NCBI GenBank assembly: GCA_036337015.1
Contig: JAYZEZ010000005.1
Location: 62,001 to 126,000, forward strand
Reading direction: 5' to 3'
Origin: Casp-alpha2 sp036337015
GTDB lineage: Bacteria; Pseudomonadota; Alphaproteobacteria; Rhodospirillales; Casp-alpha2
DNA: 64,000 nucleotides
The translations under genes and the position numbers were made by a program. Below are positions 1 through 8,861 of the stretch, one piece after another (the stretch's first letter is position 1; each line of letters opens with the position of its first letter). Below the pieces are notes generated by a model that saw nothing but the letters and a program-made list of their open reading frames with translations, had not been told where the DNA came from and searched no databases.

Positions 1-256
1 CTTGTCTATTAAGTTGCGTTGGATCGTGACAAGACCAAAAAGCTTCCAAAAGATGATCATAATTAACTTGAGCAGGGTCAAACGTCACCTCTACAACTTC
101 AGCATGACCTGTTTGACCACTACAAACACTTTCATATGTAGGATCAGGCATATTTCCCCCAGAATAGCCAACGATTACATCCGAAACACCATCTATTTTA
201 CGAAATGTACTCTCAACCCCCCAGAAACAGCCTGCTCCGAAAGTTGCTTTTTCCAT
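1..256 (-). CDS. msrA: Peptide methionine sulfoxide reductase MsrA (3' part outside the window)
   Basis: MsrA reduces methionine-S-sulfoxide in free and protein-bound form. Translating the minus strand from the ATG at 256 gives 85 codons with the catalytic GCFWG motif (the Cys is residue 10), then GYSGG and, near the edge, HDPTQLNRQ. These are the conserved order and spacing of MsrA. The gene runs off the left edge, so the C-terminal half is not seen. It diverges from thiC, with the TPP riboswitch between them. The family call is secure; whether the gene is intact cannot be judged. Confidence 0.93.
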   Translation of the reverse strand, partial: MEKATFGAGCFWGVESTFRKIDGVSDVIVGYSGGNMPDPTYESVCSGQTGHAEVVEVTFDPAQVNYDHLLEAFWSCHDPTQLNRQ

Positions 257-429
257 GCTCTCTACCTTTAAAAATGAGAAATTAAAATATTTCGAAATGA
301 TATAAGGATTAATTTTAGCTAACAAGCCATATAGAATCAAAAATAGATAATATTAGATAAAAAATATTGAATACTTTTAAACAACACTCCTTGACCCAAA
401 CGTCCATCCGTCCCAAACTGTACAAAGTT

Positions 430-541
430 CCGTGGGGTGTCCTGATAAAGGACTGAGATGCTATAAATACTGGTCAAAATAAAGACCTAAACGTAGAAAC
501 CCTTCGAACCTGATCCGGATAACGCCGGCGTAGGGAAAGGA
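430..541 (+). promoter_or_regulatory. TPP riboswitch (THI element) upstream of thiC
   Basis: The stretch contains the hallmark blocks of the thiamine pyrophosphate aptamer in order: GGGGTGTCCT at 434-443, CTGAGA at 452-457, then ACCCTTCGAACCTGATC and the GATAACGCCGGCGTAGGGAA block ending near 537. It lies about 85 bases before the thiC start, so it is expected to shut off thiC when TPP is abundant. In proteobacteria this usually works by hiding the ribosome binding site; no U-rich terminator is visible here. Confidence 0.96.
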
Positions 542-623
542 ACGCGTTGACCCAGAAAGCGCATTCTGACTATCCCAGCTTTATCTCTATCAGTTGGATT
601 TATCTATCACTAGGAGTCTGATC

Positions 624-2453
624 ATGAATTTCATAAATAAACCAAAAACATCTGACATCACCACTGGCCCTTTACCAGCAAGTCGAAAAATTTATGTTGC
701 AGGTAAAATTCATTCAGACATTCAGGTTCCAATGCGCGAAATCTCGTTACACAAAACCGCAAAAGAACCACCACTAGTCGTTTATGATACTTCTGGGCCA
801 TATACAGATCCTACTAAATATATAGATATTGAGGCAGGCCTGCCGCGCATGCGCGAATCTTGGATTAAAGCAAGGGATGATGTAGAAGAATATCAGGGAC
901 GAGAAGTGAGATTTGAAGACAATAATGCAAATAATGCAAAACTGGTACCTGCTTTCCCAATTACTCATAAACCACTTCGGTCTAAAAATGCGCCCGTAAC
1001 GCAACGTAAGTATGCTTTGGAGGGCAAGATAACACCAGAAATGGAATTTATTGCCATTCGTGAGAATATGGCCCGCAAACACGATCCTGCTGCTGCAAAA
1101 TTGCGCATTGAGGAAGGTGAAAGTTTTGGAGCTGCAATTCCGGAATACGTTACACCTGAATTTGTCCGTGATGAAGTTGCCCGTGGACGAGCCATCATAC
1201 CTGCCAATATCAACCACCCAGAATTAGAACCACAAATTATTGGTAGAAATTTTCTAGTGAAGATTAATGCAAATATTGGTAATTCAGCTGTTACTTCATC
1301 CGTAGCAGAAGAAGTTGACAAAATGGTCTGGGCGACGCGATGGGGTGCAGATAATGTTATGGATTTATCCACAGGAAAGAACATACATAATATTAGAGAA
1401 TGGATAATTCGGAATTCACCTGTACCCATAGGAACCGTTCCAATATATCAAGCGCTCGAAAAAGTTGATAGAGCTGAAGATCTAACCTGGGAAATATTCC
1501 GTGATACAATTATAGAACAATGTGAACAAGGTGTTGACTACTTCACGATACATGCCGGAGTACGACTCAAATACATCCATTTAACTGCAGACCGTACCAC
1601 CGGTATTGTTTCACGAGGTGGTGCAATTATGGCCCAGTGGTGTCTTGCACATCACAAAGAAAATTTTCTCTATGAGAATTTTGAAGAGCTTTGTGAAATC
1701 ATGGGATCCTATGATGTCTCTTATTCTTTAGGAGATGGGTTAAGACCTGGTAGCATTGCTGATGCTAATGACAAAGCCCAGTTTCTTGAACTCGAAACTC
1801 AGGGAGAACTTAACCACATTGCTTGGGAAAAAGATGTCCAAGTAATGAATGAAGGCCCTGGACACGTTCCTATGCATAAAATTAAAGCCAATATGGAAAA
1901 ACAATTAGATGTTTGTGGTGAAGCACCATTCTATACACTTGGTCCACTAGTCACAGATATTGCGCCCGGATATGACCACATTACATCAGGCATTGGCGCT
2001 GCAATGATTGGTTGGTATGGAACAGCCATGCTCTGTTATGTAACTCCTAAAGAACATTTAGGTCTACCAGATCGTAACGATGTAAAAACTGGTGTAGTAA
2101 CATATAAATTGGCAGCACATGCTGCTGACGTAGCCAAAGGTCACCCAGGTGCACAGAATCAAGATGATGCGCTTTCTCGAGCCCGATTTGAGTTCCGGTG
2201 GGAAGATCAATTCAACCTAGCCCTTGATGCAGAAACAGCAAAAGATTTTCACGACCAAACTTTACCCAAAGATGCACATAAAACTGCGCATTTCTGCTCC
2301 ATGTGTGGACCTAAGTTTTGTTCTATGGAGATTACAAATCAAGTTCGCGATTATGCCGAAAAAGGTATGGAAGAAATGTCAGAAAAGTTTGGAGAGAAGG
2401 GCGAGCTTTATGATGAAAGCTTCATAGATGAAGAGAAATCAGCAGCAGAGTAA
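624..2453 (+). CDS. thiC: Phosphomethylpyrimidine synthase ThiC
   Basis: ThiC is a non-canonical radical SAM enzyme that rearranges aminoimidazole ribotide into HMP-P, the pyrimidine half of thiamine. The predicted protein has 609 residues, normal for the family, and ends with the [4Fe-4S]-binding CSMCGPKFC motif (Cys 558, 561 and 566). NEGPGHVP and the EMEFIAIREN block are also present. The ATG at 624 is chosen over an in-frame TTG at 594 because AGGAG sits at 612-616, seven bases upstream. Control by the adjacent TPP riboswitch is expected. No other thiamine gene follows. Confidence 0.97.
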   Translation: MNFINKPKTSDITTGPLPASRKIYVAGKIHSDIQVPMREISLHKTAKEPPLVVYDTSGPYTDPTKYIDIEAGLPRMRESWIKARDDVEEYQGREVRFEDNNANNAKLVPAFPITHKPLRSKNAPVTQRKYALEGKITPEMEFIAIRENMARKHDPAAAKLRIEEGESFGAAIPEYVTPEFVRDEVARGRAIIPANINHPELEPQIIGRNFLVKINANIGNSAVTSSVAEEVDKMVWATRWGADNVMDLSTGKNIHNIREWIIRNSPVPIGTVPIYQALEKVDRAEDLTWEIFRDTIIEQCEQGVDYFTIHAGVRLKYIHLTADRTTGIVSRGGAIMAQWCLAHHKENFLYENFEELCEIMGSYDVSYSLGDGLRPGSIADANDKAQFLELETQGELNHIAWEKDVQVMNEGPGHVPMHKIKANMEKQLDVCGEAPFYTLGPLVTDIAPGYDHITSGIGAAMIGWYGTAMLCYVTPKEHLGLPDRNDVKTGVVTYKLAAHAADVAKGHPGAQNQDDALSRARFEFRWEDQFNLALDAETAKDFHDQTLPKDAHKTAHFCSMCGPKFCSMEITNQVRDYAEKGMEEMSEKFGEKGELYDESFIDEEKSAAE

Positions 2454-2492
2454 AATAATTAGATAATCACAGTTTATAGATATTCTTTAAAA

Positions 2493-2966
2493 ATGGAGTC
2501 TAATATTGAAATCTTCATTGATGCCGATGCTTGCCCAGTTAAAGATGAAGCCATTGCAGTTGCGGCAAGACACGGACTAAAAACTTATTTAGTATGTGAC
2601 GGGGGAATTAGGCCAAGCCAAGATCCAATGGTAGAGCTTATTATTGTTAATCAGGGTGAAAATGCAGCTGACGACTGGATTGCTGAAAATATAAAAAAAA
2701 CAGATATCTGTATTACAAATGACATCCCGCTTGCCTCACGTTGCTTAGAACAAGGCGCGCTTGCAATAAAACCAAATGGAGACCAATTTACGGAAGATGG
2801 AATTGGTATAGCACTAGCTAATCGCAACTTGATGCAGGACTTACGCGAAACCGGTCAAATAACAGGTGGCCCAAAACCTTTTAGCAAATTTGATATTTCT
2901 AATTTTTTAAACCACCTGGAAACAACCGTGCAAGCAGCAAAAAGGCTGAAAGCCTCCACTATATGA
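2493..2966 (+). CDS. yaiI: UPF0178 (YaiI/YqxD, DUF188) family protein
   Basis: A 157-residue protein of a widespread family of unknown function, distantly related to PIN/NYN-type nuclease folds. The family signature IDADACPVK is at residues 9-17, followed by CDGG, ITNDIPLA and the C-terminal GGPKPFS motif. Length and motif order are typical. It follows thiC by 39 bases and may be co-transcribed. Its last 63 bases lie inside a 108-bp repeat that recurs at 3438, so the 3' end of the gene is duplicated downstream. Confidence 0.9.
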   Translation: MESNIEIFIDADACPVKDEAIAVAARHGLKTYLVCDGGIRPSQDPMVELIIVNQGENAADDWIAENIKKTDICITNDIPLASRCLEQGALAIKPNGDQFTEDGIGIALANRNLMQDLRETGQITGGPKPFSKFDISNFLNHLETTVQAAKRLKASTI

Positions 2967-3011
2967 AACTTCTACCTTCAGCTAAAAACTGCGTTTGTGT
3001 CTTATTGATAG
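2904..3011. repeat. 108-bp direct repeat, copy 1
   Basis: This segment matches 3438-3545 at 104 of 108 positions with no internal gap; mismatches are at 2928, 2968, 2986 and 2993. It holds the last 21 codons (with stop) of yaiI on the plus strand. On the minus strand it holds a decayed copy of the last 17 or so codons of the aldehyde oxidoreductase gene, readable as INKTQTQFLAEGRSFI and a stop. The ancestral locus therefore had the two genes convergent and overlapping at their stops. Confidence 0.9.
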
Positions 3012-3044
3012 GCTCATTTAGATTGTGACTTCTTTTTGGCATTA

Positions 3045-3078
3045 ATTAAAGGCTGCTGAATTTCCAGCAGCCTTTAAT
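3045..3078. terminator. Hairpin, likely bidirectional terminator
   Basis: A perfect 14-bp stem (arms 3045-3058 and 3065-3078) closes a six-base loop. It sits between yaiI and the converging small gene at 3095. A run of seven T follows at 3084-3091 on the plus strand, and the minus side is A/T-rich, so it could serve both genes. Confidence 0.7.
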
Positions 3079-3094
3079 AGGTGATTTTTTTATA

Positions 3095-3337
3095 TTATTT
3101 ATTAACTTGGTCAACGCCTACACCAGCTGCAAGTGAGCCCCCACAAATCAGTGCGGCCGGTGGAAAAAATGCAATGGCAACTCCACAAGCTGTTACTCCT
3201 GCTGAAGTTCCGGGATTTTCTTTGACTGTTGCTATGGCTTGGTCAGTTACTGAGGTTTTTCCATGGCCGCCAGCAAAACTATAACTTGGTACTGAGGTTA
3301 TACAAATAACAAAACAAAGAGCGATAAGTGAGCGCAT
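3095..3337 (-). CDS. Small secreted hydrophobic protein of unknown function
   Basis: An 80-residue product not assigned to any family. Residues 1-22 look like a Sec signal peptide (MRSLIALCFVICITSVPSYS, then FAGG). The mature part has a polar stretch and then a glycine/alanine-rich hydrophobic segment (about residues 45-72) with two cysteines, which could insert in or coat a membrane. It is the only gene on the 426-bp unique segment between the two 108-bp repeats, so it arrived with that segment. AAGGATAAATTGT before the ATG gives an acceptable ribosome site. Coding status is plausible, not proven. Confidence 0.6.
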   Translation of the reverse strand: MRSLIALCFVICITSVPSYSFAGGHGKTSVTDQAIATVKENPGTSAGVTACGVAIAFFPPAALICGGSLAAGVGVDQVNK

Positions 3338-3437
3338 ACAATTTATCCTTTAATTGATAAAATTAACATATAATACCTTCATAAGTATAATTTGATTTAT
3401 ACAGTTTCGCAAAGGTTTTAACATTAATAATTTTTAA

Positions 3438-3545
3438 TTTTTAAACCACCTGGAAACAACCCTGCAAGCAGCAAAAAGGCTGAAAGCCTCCACTATATGA
3501 AGCTTCTACCTTCAGCTAATAACTGCCTTTGTGTCTTATTGATAG
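3438..3545. repeat. 108-bp direct repeat, copy 2
   Basis: Second copy of the 2904-3011 repeat, offset 534 bases. On the minus strand it carries the true 3' end of the aldehyde oxidoreductase gene (stop TAG at 3493-3495). On the plus strand it carries a headless copy of the yaiI C-terminus ending in TGA at 3498-3500. One of the four mismatches changes Val to Leu in the yaiI reading. Confidence 0.9.
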
Positions 3546-5226
3546 TAGGAGCATAATGACGTGCAGATTTTCCGGTTGGAGGTAATGCTTCATCATAAAA
3601 GAATTGTGGGAGGACGTCATCTTCTTCCGTAAACCCAGCCATCTTATTAAATTCTATTTCCATCAAAAGGGTATCACGACCAAGTTCATTCAAATAATCA
3701 GCATCAAGATCAACATCAAATGCACCGTTAAGAGCCTCTATTAGCTCCGCATGGTTATTGTTTGTAACAGTTCGTCCAAACACGCAAAGCCCTAAACTAT
3801 CAGCTACAGCAGAATTAATTTGCACCTCCAAACTCATAACTGAAAGTTCTTCTGTACTTTTTCCAGCACATTTTGCTGCCGGAAGATTGCCAACAGTATG
3901 GTCTGCGCCTTGGGCGGAAACCATCATTGATATTCCAGTAACCTCAATTACACGCGGGTCGTAAGCACTCAAGGCTTGTTTCTTGATAACTGGCACACGT
4001 TTCGATCCATAATGATCACCAACTCGGGCAGCACCTTGAGCTATAATGCGTCCGCGGTCTGTCCCTTTACGTAAATCTTCTAACGCCGCTAGCATAAATG
4101 GAACATCACCAAATTCTGCTTCACCTGTATCCATTAAAATTCCAAAGGCAGCACCAACTTCAATGGTATCGCAACCTAAATCATTAACAATCTCATTAAG
4201 GTGAGCTACGTCATCCGGATCTACAATACCAACGTTGGTTCCAAGAAGACATAACGTTTCATACTCAAGAGGAGAGACAATTTCCTTACCATTTTCATCA
4301 ACATAAACGTTGGAGCATTTAATTTGACACCCCGGCATACAGGCATGGGTATGTTCTCCGCCTCTTTCATTATTAAGATCGCGAATATAGTCGCCTCCCA
4401 TATTAAGAATATTGCCTTCTATGGACGTATCAACCTGCTGACCAGACGAAAAGTTGTTTACCGGTAATCCTCCAAGGTGATTTGTTACATCTGCAACTTG
4501 CATAGTACCATTTCGACTTAAGGATTGAGCTGCAGCATCATCCCTAATTTTAGCACCATAATCCTTTACAATTTTCATTACCTTTTTACGGTCTACGAAG
4601 TTAGGCATTTTAGCTTTATCGCAAATAATAGCTTTAACTTTTTTAGACCCCATAACCGCACCGACACCTCCACGTGCTGCAATACGAACCGGTCGCAACT
4701 CGTTATCACTAAAAGATATACCCGCAACTAGCCCTAAGTACTCTCCCACTGGACCACATAGTGCGAGAGAAATCTTATCACCAAACTTTTCGTGAAGTAA
4801 CTTTGCAACCTCAAAATTAGATTTACCTAAATATGGTGCAGCATCTTCAAAAATTATTCCATCTTCTTTAGTAATTCTGATGATGGTCCACTCATCAGAT
4901 GCGCCTTCGAGCGTAAACCCAGCTATTTCTAATTGCCCCATAGCAAAAGCAAATGTACCACCAGCATTTGATTCTTTTATACCTCCAGTTAGAGGACTTT
5001 TACAGCCGATGGAAATACGATTTGCATTTGAAAAGTTAGTTCCAGCAAATGGTCCCGCAGAAAAAATTAAAGGATTTTCTGGTGATAATGGATCAACTTT
5101 GGCTATATCACGCTCTAACAAAGTTTTAACAATAAAATTACGGCCTGCACGTATTAATTTCTCACCACTCAAATCATCAGATTTAACTGATTGGTCATTC
5201 AAATTTATGTGAAAAAATTTTCGCAT
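3493..5226 (-). CDS. Aldehyde:ferredoxin oxidoreductase family protein (tungsten/molybdopterin type)
   Basis: A 577-residue member of the AOR family, which oxidises aldehydes to acids with a bis-pterin tungsten (or molybdenum) cofactor and a [4Fe-4S] cluster. Seen: VDPLSPENPLIFSAGP (residues 44-59), the KSPLTGG block at 76-82, RIAARGGVGAVMGSKKVKAI (181-200), the cluster cysteines 296, 300 and 304 in ACMPGCQIKCSN, and a distal DSLGLCVF that would supply the fourth ligand. Length is slightly short of the usual 600-650. The aldehyde substrate cannot be inferred. It diverges from guaA; no cofactor gene is adjacent. The 3' end lies in the 108-bp repeat. Confidence 0.9.
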   Translation of the reverse strand: MRKFFHINLNDQSVKSDDLSGEKLIRAGRNFIVKTLLERDIAKVDPLSPENPLIFSAGPFAGTNFSNANRISIGCKSPLTGGIKESNAGGTFAFAMGQLEIAGFTLEGASDEWTIIRITKEDGIIFEDAAPYLGKSNFEVAKLLHEKFGDKISLALCGPVGEYLGLVAGISFSDNELRPVRIAARGGVGAVMGSKKVKAIICDKAKMPNFVDRKKVMKIVKDYGAKIRDDAAAQSLSRNGTMQVADVTNHLGGLPVNNFSSGQQVDTSIEGNILNMGGDYIRDLNNERGGEHTHACMPGCQIKCSNVYVDENGKEIVSPLEYETLCLLGTNVGIVDPDDVAHLNEIVNDLGCDTIEVGAAFGILMDTGEAEFGDVPFMLAALEDLRKGTDRGRIIAQGAARVGDHYGSKRVPVIKKQALSAYDPRVIEVTGISMMVSAQGADHTVGNLPAAKCAGKSTEELSVMSLEVQINSAVADSLGLCVFGRTVTNNNHAELIEALNGAFDVDLDADYLNELGRDTLLMEIEFNKMAGFTEEDDVLPQFFYDEALPPTGKSARHYAPTINKTQRQLLAEGRSFI

Positions 5227-5422
5227 AACAAGTTATAACTCCACAAATTATTGTCTTAAATTAGATAAGGTTTGAAGAACAAAATATCAATCCACAATTT
5301 TATTTACTGCCGTTACAGATATAATAATTTGATTTTTTATGAGACTAAACAAAATAATTTAATAATATATCAGAAACCCTGCCCCCTTTCTTTTCTAGCT
5401 ATTGACGGGTAAAAGCTTTTTT

Positions 5423-7009
5423 ATGACATTAACCGCAAGCACACTAGGTGATTTAATACATTTCGAGCGTATATTAATCGTCGACTTCGGTTCGCAAGTG
5501 ACACAGTTAATTGCACGAAGAATACGTGAATCTGGCATTTATTCTGAAATACATCCATTTAATAAAGTTGATGAAACTTTTATAAAAGATTTTGCTCCCC
5601 GCGCAATTATACTCTCTGGAGGCCCTGCCTCTGCTGGTGAAAATGAAACACCTCGTGCTCCAAAAGAATTATGGGAAATGGGCATTCCCATATTAGGCAT
5701 TTGTTATGGTGAAATGACGATGGTTCAACAGCTTGGTGGAGAGGTTGCACCATCATCCCAACAAGAGTTTGGTCGAACTTCTATCGAAGTAGTATCTGAT
5801 TGCACCCTTTTTAAGGGCGTCTGGAAGTCCGGCAAATCATATCAAGTTTGGATGAGCCATGGTGATAAAATTGAAAACATTCCTGATGGATTTAGCGCCT
5901 GTGCCATTACTCCTTCAACACCTTTTGCTGCTATAGCTGATGAAAAACGAAAATTTTACGGCGTTCAATTTCATCCTGAAGTTGTTCATACACCAGATGG
6001 CGCTAAATTACTTAAAAATTTTACTCATAATATTGCAGGGTGTTCTGGAAAATGGAATATGGCTGCCTTTAAAGATGATGAAATTGCAAGAATTCGGAAA
6101 CAAGTTAGTACTGGAGGCGTTATCTGCGGTTTATCTGGAGGAGTAGACTCATCCGTAGTAGCTGCATTGCTTCATCAAGCTATTGGAGAGCAGTTAACTT
6201 GTGTATTTGTAGACACTGGATTAATGCGACTCGGCGAGGGAGAAGAAGTCGTAAAATTATTCCGTGATAATTACAACATTCCACTTATTCACCGCGATGC
6301 TTCCGAATTATTTTTAAGAAAACTTAATGGTATTTCTGATCCAGAAAAAAAACGTAAAATTATTGGAGCAACATTTATTGACGTTTTTGAAGAAGAAGCT
6401 AATAAAATTAAAGGAGCAGAATTTTTAGCACAAGGAACACTATATCCCGATGTTATTGAAAGCGTGTCATTCATAGGCGGGCCTAGCGTAACTATAAAAT
6501 CACATCATAACGTAGGAGGCCTTCCTGATCGTATGAATTTGAAATTAGTAGAGCCCTTGCGAGAACTGTTTAAAGATGAAGTCCGTGAATTAGGGCGAGA
6601 ATTAAGCTTACCAGAAAGTATGATAGGAAGACATCCCTTCCCAGGCCCCGGACTTGCAATAAGGCTACCAGGAGAAATTACTCTGGAAAGGGTAGACATC
6701 TTACGTCGCGCGGATGCTATTTACCTTGAGGAAATCCACTCTGCAGGATTATATGATAAAATCTGGCAGGCCTTCTGCGTACTTCTACCAGTACAGACAG
6801 TTGGCGTTATGGGCGATGCAAGAACCTATGATTTTGTTCTAGCACTCCGCGCTGTAACCTCAACAGATGGAATGACCGCAGAATCGTTCAACTTCGACCA
6901 TGAATTTCTAACACACGTTTCAGGTCGTATCATTAACGAGGTGCGTGGCATCAACCGTGTCGTCTACGACGTAACATCTAAACCGCCAGGAACGATTGAG
7001 TGGGAGTAG
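5423..7009 (+). CDS. guaA: GMP synthase (glutamine-hydrolysing)
   Basis: Converts XMP to GMP with ATP and glutamine. The 528-residue protein has a class-I amidotransferase domain (nucleophile Cys94 in GICYG, His184 and Glu186 in FHPEV), then the ATP-pyrophosphatase P-loop GLSGGVDSS near 236-244, the HHNVGGLPD and HPFPGPGLAIR blocks, and the conserved end KPPGTIEWE. The ATG at 5423 is preferred to an in-frame TTG at 5402 because it gives the normal family length. The last codons contain the 13-bp core that recurs at 9840, marking this 3' end as the insertion point of an islet. Confidence 0.97.
   Translation: MTLTASTLGDLIHFERILIVDFGSQVTQLIARRIRESGIYSEIHPFNKVDETFIKDFAPRAIILSGGPASAGENETPRAPKELWEMGIPILGICYGEMTMVQQLGGEVAPSSQQEFGRTSIEVVSDCTLFKGVWKSGKSYQVWMSHGDKIENIPDGFSACAITPSTPFAAIADEKRKFYGVQFHPEVVHTPDGAKLLKNFTHNIAGCSGKWNMAAFKDDEIARIRKQVSTGGVICGLSGGVDSSVVAALLHQAIGEQLTCVFVDTGLMRLGEGEEVVKLFRDNYNIPLIHRDASELFLRKLNGISDPEKKRKIIGATFIDVFEEEANKIKGAEFLAQGTLYPDVIESVSFIGGPSVTIKSHHNVGGLPDRMNLKLVEPLRELFKDEVRELGRELSLPESMIGRHPFPGPGLAIRLPGEITLERVDILRRADAIYLEEIHSAGLYDKIWQAFCVLLPVQTVGVMGDARTYDFVLALRAVTSTDGMTAESFNFDHEFLTHVSGRIINEVRGINRVVYDVTSKPPGTIEWE
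6995..7007 (+). repeat. att-like direct repeat (left) in the guaA 3' end
   Basis: The 13-mer ATTGAGTGGGAGT encodes the C-terminal IEWE of GuaA and recurs exactly at 9840-9852. Beyond it the left copy reads AG (stop TAG) and the right copy GA (stop TGA in the same frame), so both copies can close guaA. GuaA 3' ends are a known integration hotspot for genomic islands. Confidence 0.6.
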
Positions 7010-7060
7010 TCCTATAAATTTTTTATCTTTATTATCAATAGCTTAGAAACATTTTGCCAG

Positions 7061-8668
7061 ATGGATACTTTCGATTATATCGTAATTGGCGCCGGATCAG
7101 CGGGTTGTGTACTCGCCAACCGGCTTACGGAAGAATCACAAAACCGAGTACTCTTGCTTGAGGCCGGAGGCAAGGACATCAATCCGTGGATACACGTGCC
7201 GGTCGGATACTTCAAGACAATGCACAATCCCTCAACAGACTGGTGTTATGAAACGGAACCTGATTCTGGACTTGCCGGACGTCGCCTAAAATGGCCGCGT
7301 GGCAAGGTCCTTGGAGGATCAAGTTCAATTAATGGTCTTCTCTATATTCGGGGGCAAAGGGAAGACTACGACGGTTGGCGTCAGATGGGCAATGCGGGCT
7401 GGTCATACGACGATGTGTTGCCGTATTTCAAAAAGGCGGAAAACCAAGAACGGGGGGCGGATGAGTATCACGGAGCCGACGGTCCGCTGAGCGTATCCAA
7501 TATTCGTATCAATCGCCCAATCTGCGAGGAATTTATTGCAGCTGCAGAGTCAATTGGCATCCGCCGAGTTGAAGATTTTAATGGAAAAGACCAGGAAGGC
7601 GTAGGATATTTCCAACTTACGACCAAAAATGGCCGCCGCTGCAGTTCAGCTGTTGCATATCTACATTCGATCAAGAGGCGCAAAAACCTCAAAGTTGTGA
7701 CTCACGCACATGTTCGTCGAATTATTATCAAAAACGGACAGGCGACTGGGGTCGAATATCAGGACCAAAGAGGCCAAAAGACCTCTGCTTCTGTGAACAA
7801 TGAAGTTATTCTTTCTGCCGGTGCGATTGGTTCTCCACAGATTCTCAACCTCTCTGGGATCGGTGATGGTAATGAGTTGCAAACTTTAGAGATCGAATGC
7901 TCTGCTCATTTGCCGGGCGTCGGCAAGAACCTGCAGGATCACCTTCAAATTCGAACGGTTCACAAAACGGCCAAACCCTGCACTCTCAATACAGAATTGA
8001 TCAACCCAATCCGTAAAGCGGTTATGGGTATTGAGTATGCTTTAAAGCGCACTGGCCCGCTCACGATGGGGGCCAGCCAAGTCTGCATTTTTACGCGTTC
8101 AAACGACTTCGTGGAAGTTCCGGACATACAGTTTCATTTCCAGCCGATGAGCGCTGACAGTCCCGGTGACGGACTGCACAAGTATTCTGCCTTTACTTTG
8201 TCCGTAACGCAGTTGAGGCCAGAATCGATCGGATCCATCAGGCTTGCGTCACCAGATCCGCTGGCTTACCCCAAAATTTTTTCAAATTACCTGTCTTCCA
8301 ATCTGGACTGCCAGGTTGCCGTCGATTCTCTGAAGGTCACGCGCCGAATTTGTCAAGCGGAGCCAATCGCTGGGGAAATCGACGAAGAGCTTGAGCCTGG
8401 AGTTAGTTTGCAGTCAGATGAAGAACTGTTGCAATTTGCTCGTACTAACTCGAATACAATCTACCACCCTACAAGCACCTGCAGGATGGGTCCTGATGAA
8501 ATGTCGGTTGTGGACGAGCGATTGCGCGTAAAGGGGATAAGTGGACTACGCGTCGCGGACGCCTCGATCATGCCACGAATTATTTCAGGGAACACGAATG
8601 CACCAACAATTATGATAGGTGAAAAAGCGGCGGACCTGATCAAGCAAGACGCCAAAATTCGCACCTGA
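7061..8668 (+). CDS. GMC-family FAD oxidoreductase (choline/alcohol dehydrogenase type)
   Basis: A 535-residue flavoprotein alcohol dehydrogenase. The FAD-binding GAGSAGCVLANRL begins at residue 11, followed by WPRGKVLGGSSSINGLLYIRG (GMC signature 1), the signature-2 region around GAIGSPQILNLSGIG, and the C-terminal active site with His469 in YHPTSTCRMG and Asn511/513 in GNTNAPTIMIGEKAADLI. It resembles BetA-type choline dehydrogenases, but the family covers many alcohols and the substrate is open. Codon use is clearly more G+C-rich than in all neighbours, which together with the guaA-end location suggests horizontal transfer. Confidence 0.9.
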   Translation: MDTFDYIVIGAGSAGCVLANRLTEESQNRVLLLEAGGKDINPWIHVPVGYFKTMHNPSTDWCYETEPDSGLAGRRLKWPRGKVLGGSSSINGLLYIRGQREDYDGWRQMGNAGWSYDDVLPYFKKAENQERGADEYHGADGPLSVSNIRINRPICEEFIAAAESIGIRRVEDFNGKDQEGVGYFQLTTKNGRRCSSAVAYLHSIKRRKNLKVVTHAHVRRIIIKNGQATGVEYQDQRGQKTSASVNNEVILSAGAIGSPQILNLSGIGDGNELQTLEIECSAHLPGVGKNLQDHLQIRTVHKTAKPCTLNTELINPIRKAVMGIEYALKRTGPLTMGASQVCIFTRSNDFVEVPDIQFHFQPMSADSPGDGLHKYSAFTLSVTQLRPESIGSIRLASPDPLAYPKIFSNYLSSNLDCQVAVDSLKVTRRICQAEPIAGEIDEELEPGVSLQSDEELLQFARTNSNTIYHPTSTCRMGPDEMSVVDERLRVKGISGLRVADASIMPRIISGNTNAPTIMIGEKAADLIKQDAKIRT

Positions 8669-8680
8669 CCGGAGGATACG

Positions 8681-8709
8681 AAATGGCACATAATATCGAC
8701 TTGGAAAAA
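8681..8709 (+). repeat. 29-bp direct repeat, left copy
   Basis: Matches 9769-9797 at 27 of 29 positions (offset 1088). It covers the start codon and first nine codons of the small frame at 8683. The core shared by both copies reads GCACATAATATCGA, one differing base, then TTGGAAAAA. Together the copies bracket the methyltransferase gene inside the larger islet. Confidence 0.8.
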
Positions 8710-8778
8710 CGCAGAGCGGGGATTGTTCCCAGAGGCGGCAAAAATATCCGAGGTAAATTCCAACCGATATTTGTCTGA
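8683..8778 (+). pseudogene. Truncated 31-codon gene start after the GMC gene
   Basis: GGAGG at 8671-8675 lies seven bases before an ATG only 14 bases after the GMC stop, an excellent translation start in operon position. The frame begins MAHNIDLEKRRAGIVPRG and stops after 31 codons. The good start with no plausible protein behind it suggests the 5' stub of a longer gene that was co-operonic with the oxidoreductase and was cut by later rearrangement. I do not recognise the family. It could also be a genuine small protein. Confidence 0.45.
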
Positions 8779-8861
8779 AAGAGCCGCGAGATTCTTTTTA
8801 TCGCGGAAAAAGTTGGCATAAGCGTTTGAAGAGTATTTATGCCATAAGATATATTTAAATC

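Noticed and set aside
2..271. 89-codon plus-strand ORF at the left edge
   Set aside because: It is the antisense of msrA, whose minus-strand translation carries GCFWG and HDPTQLNRQ.
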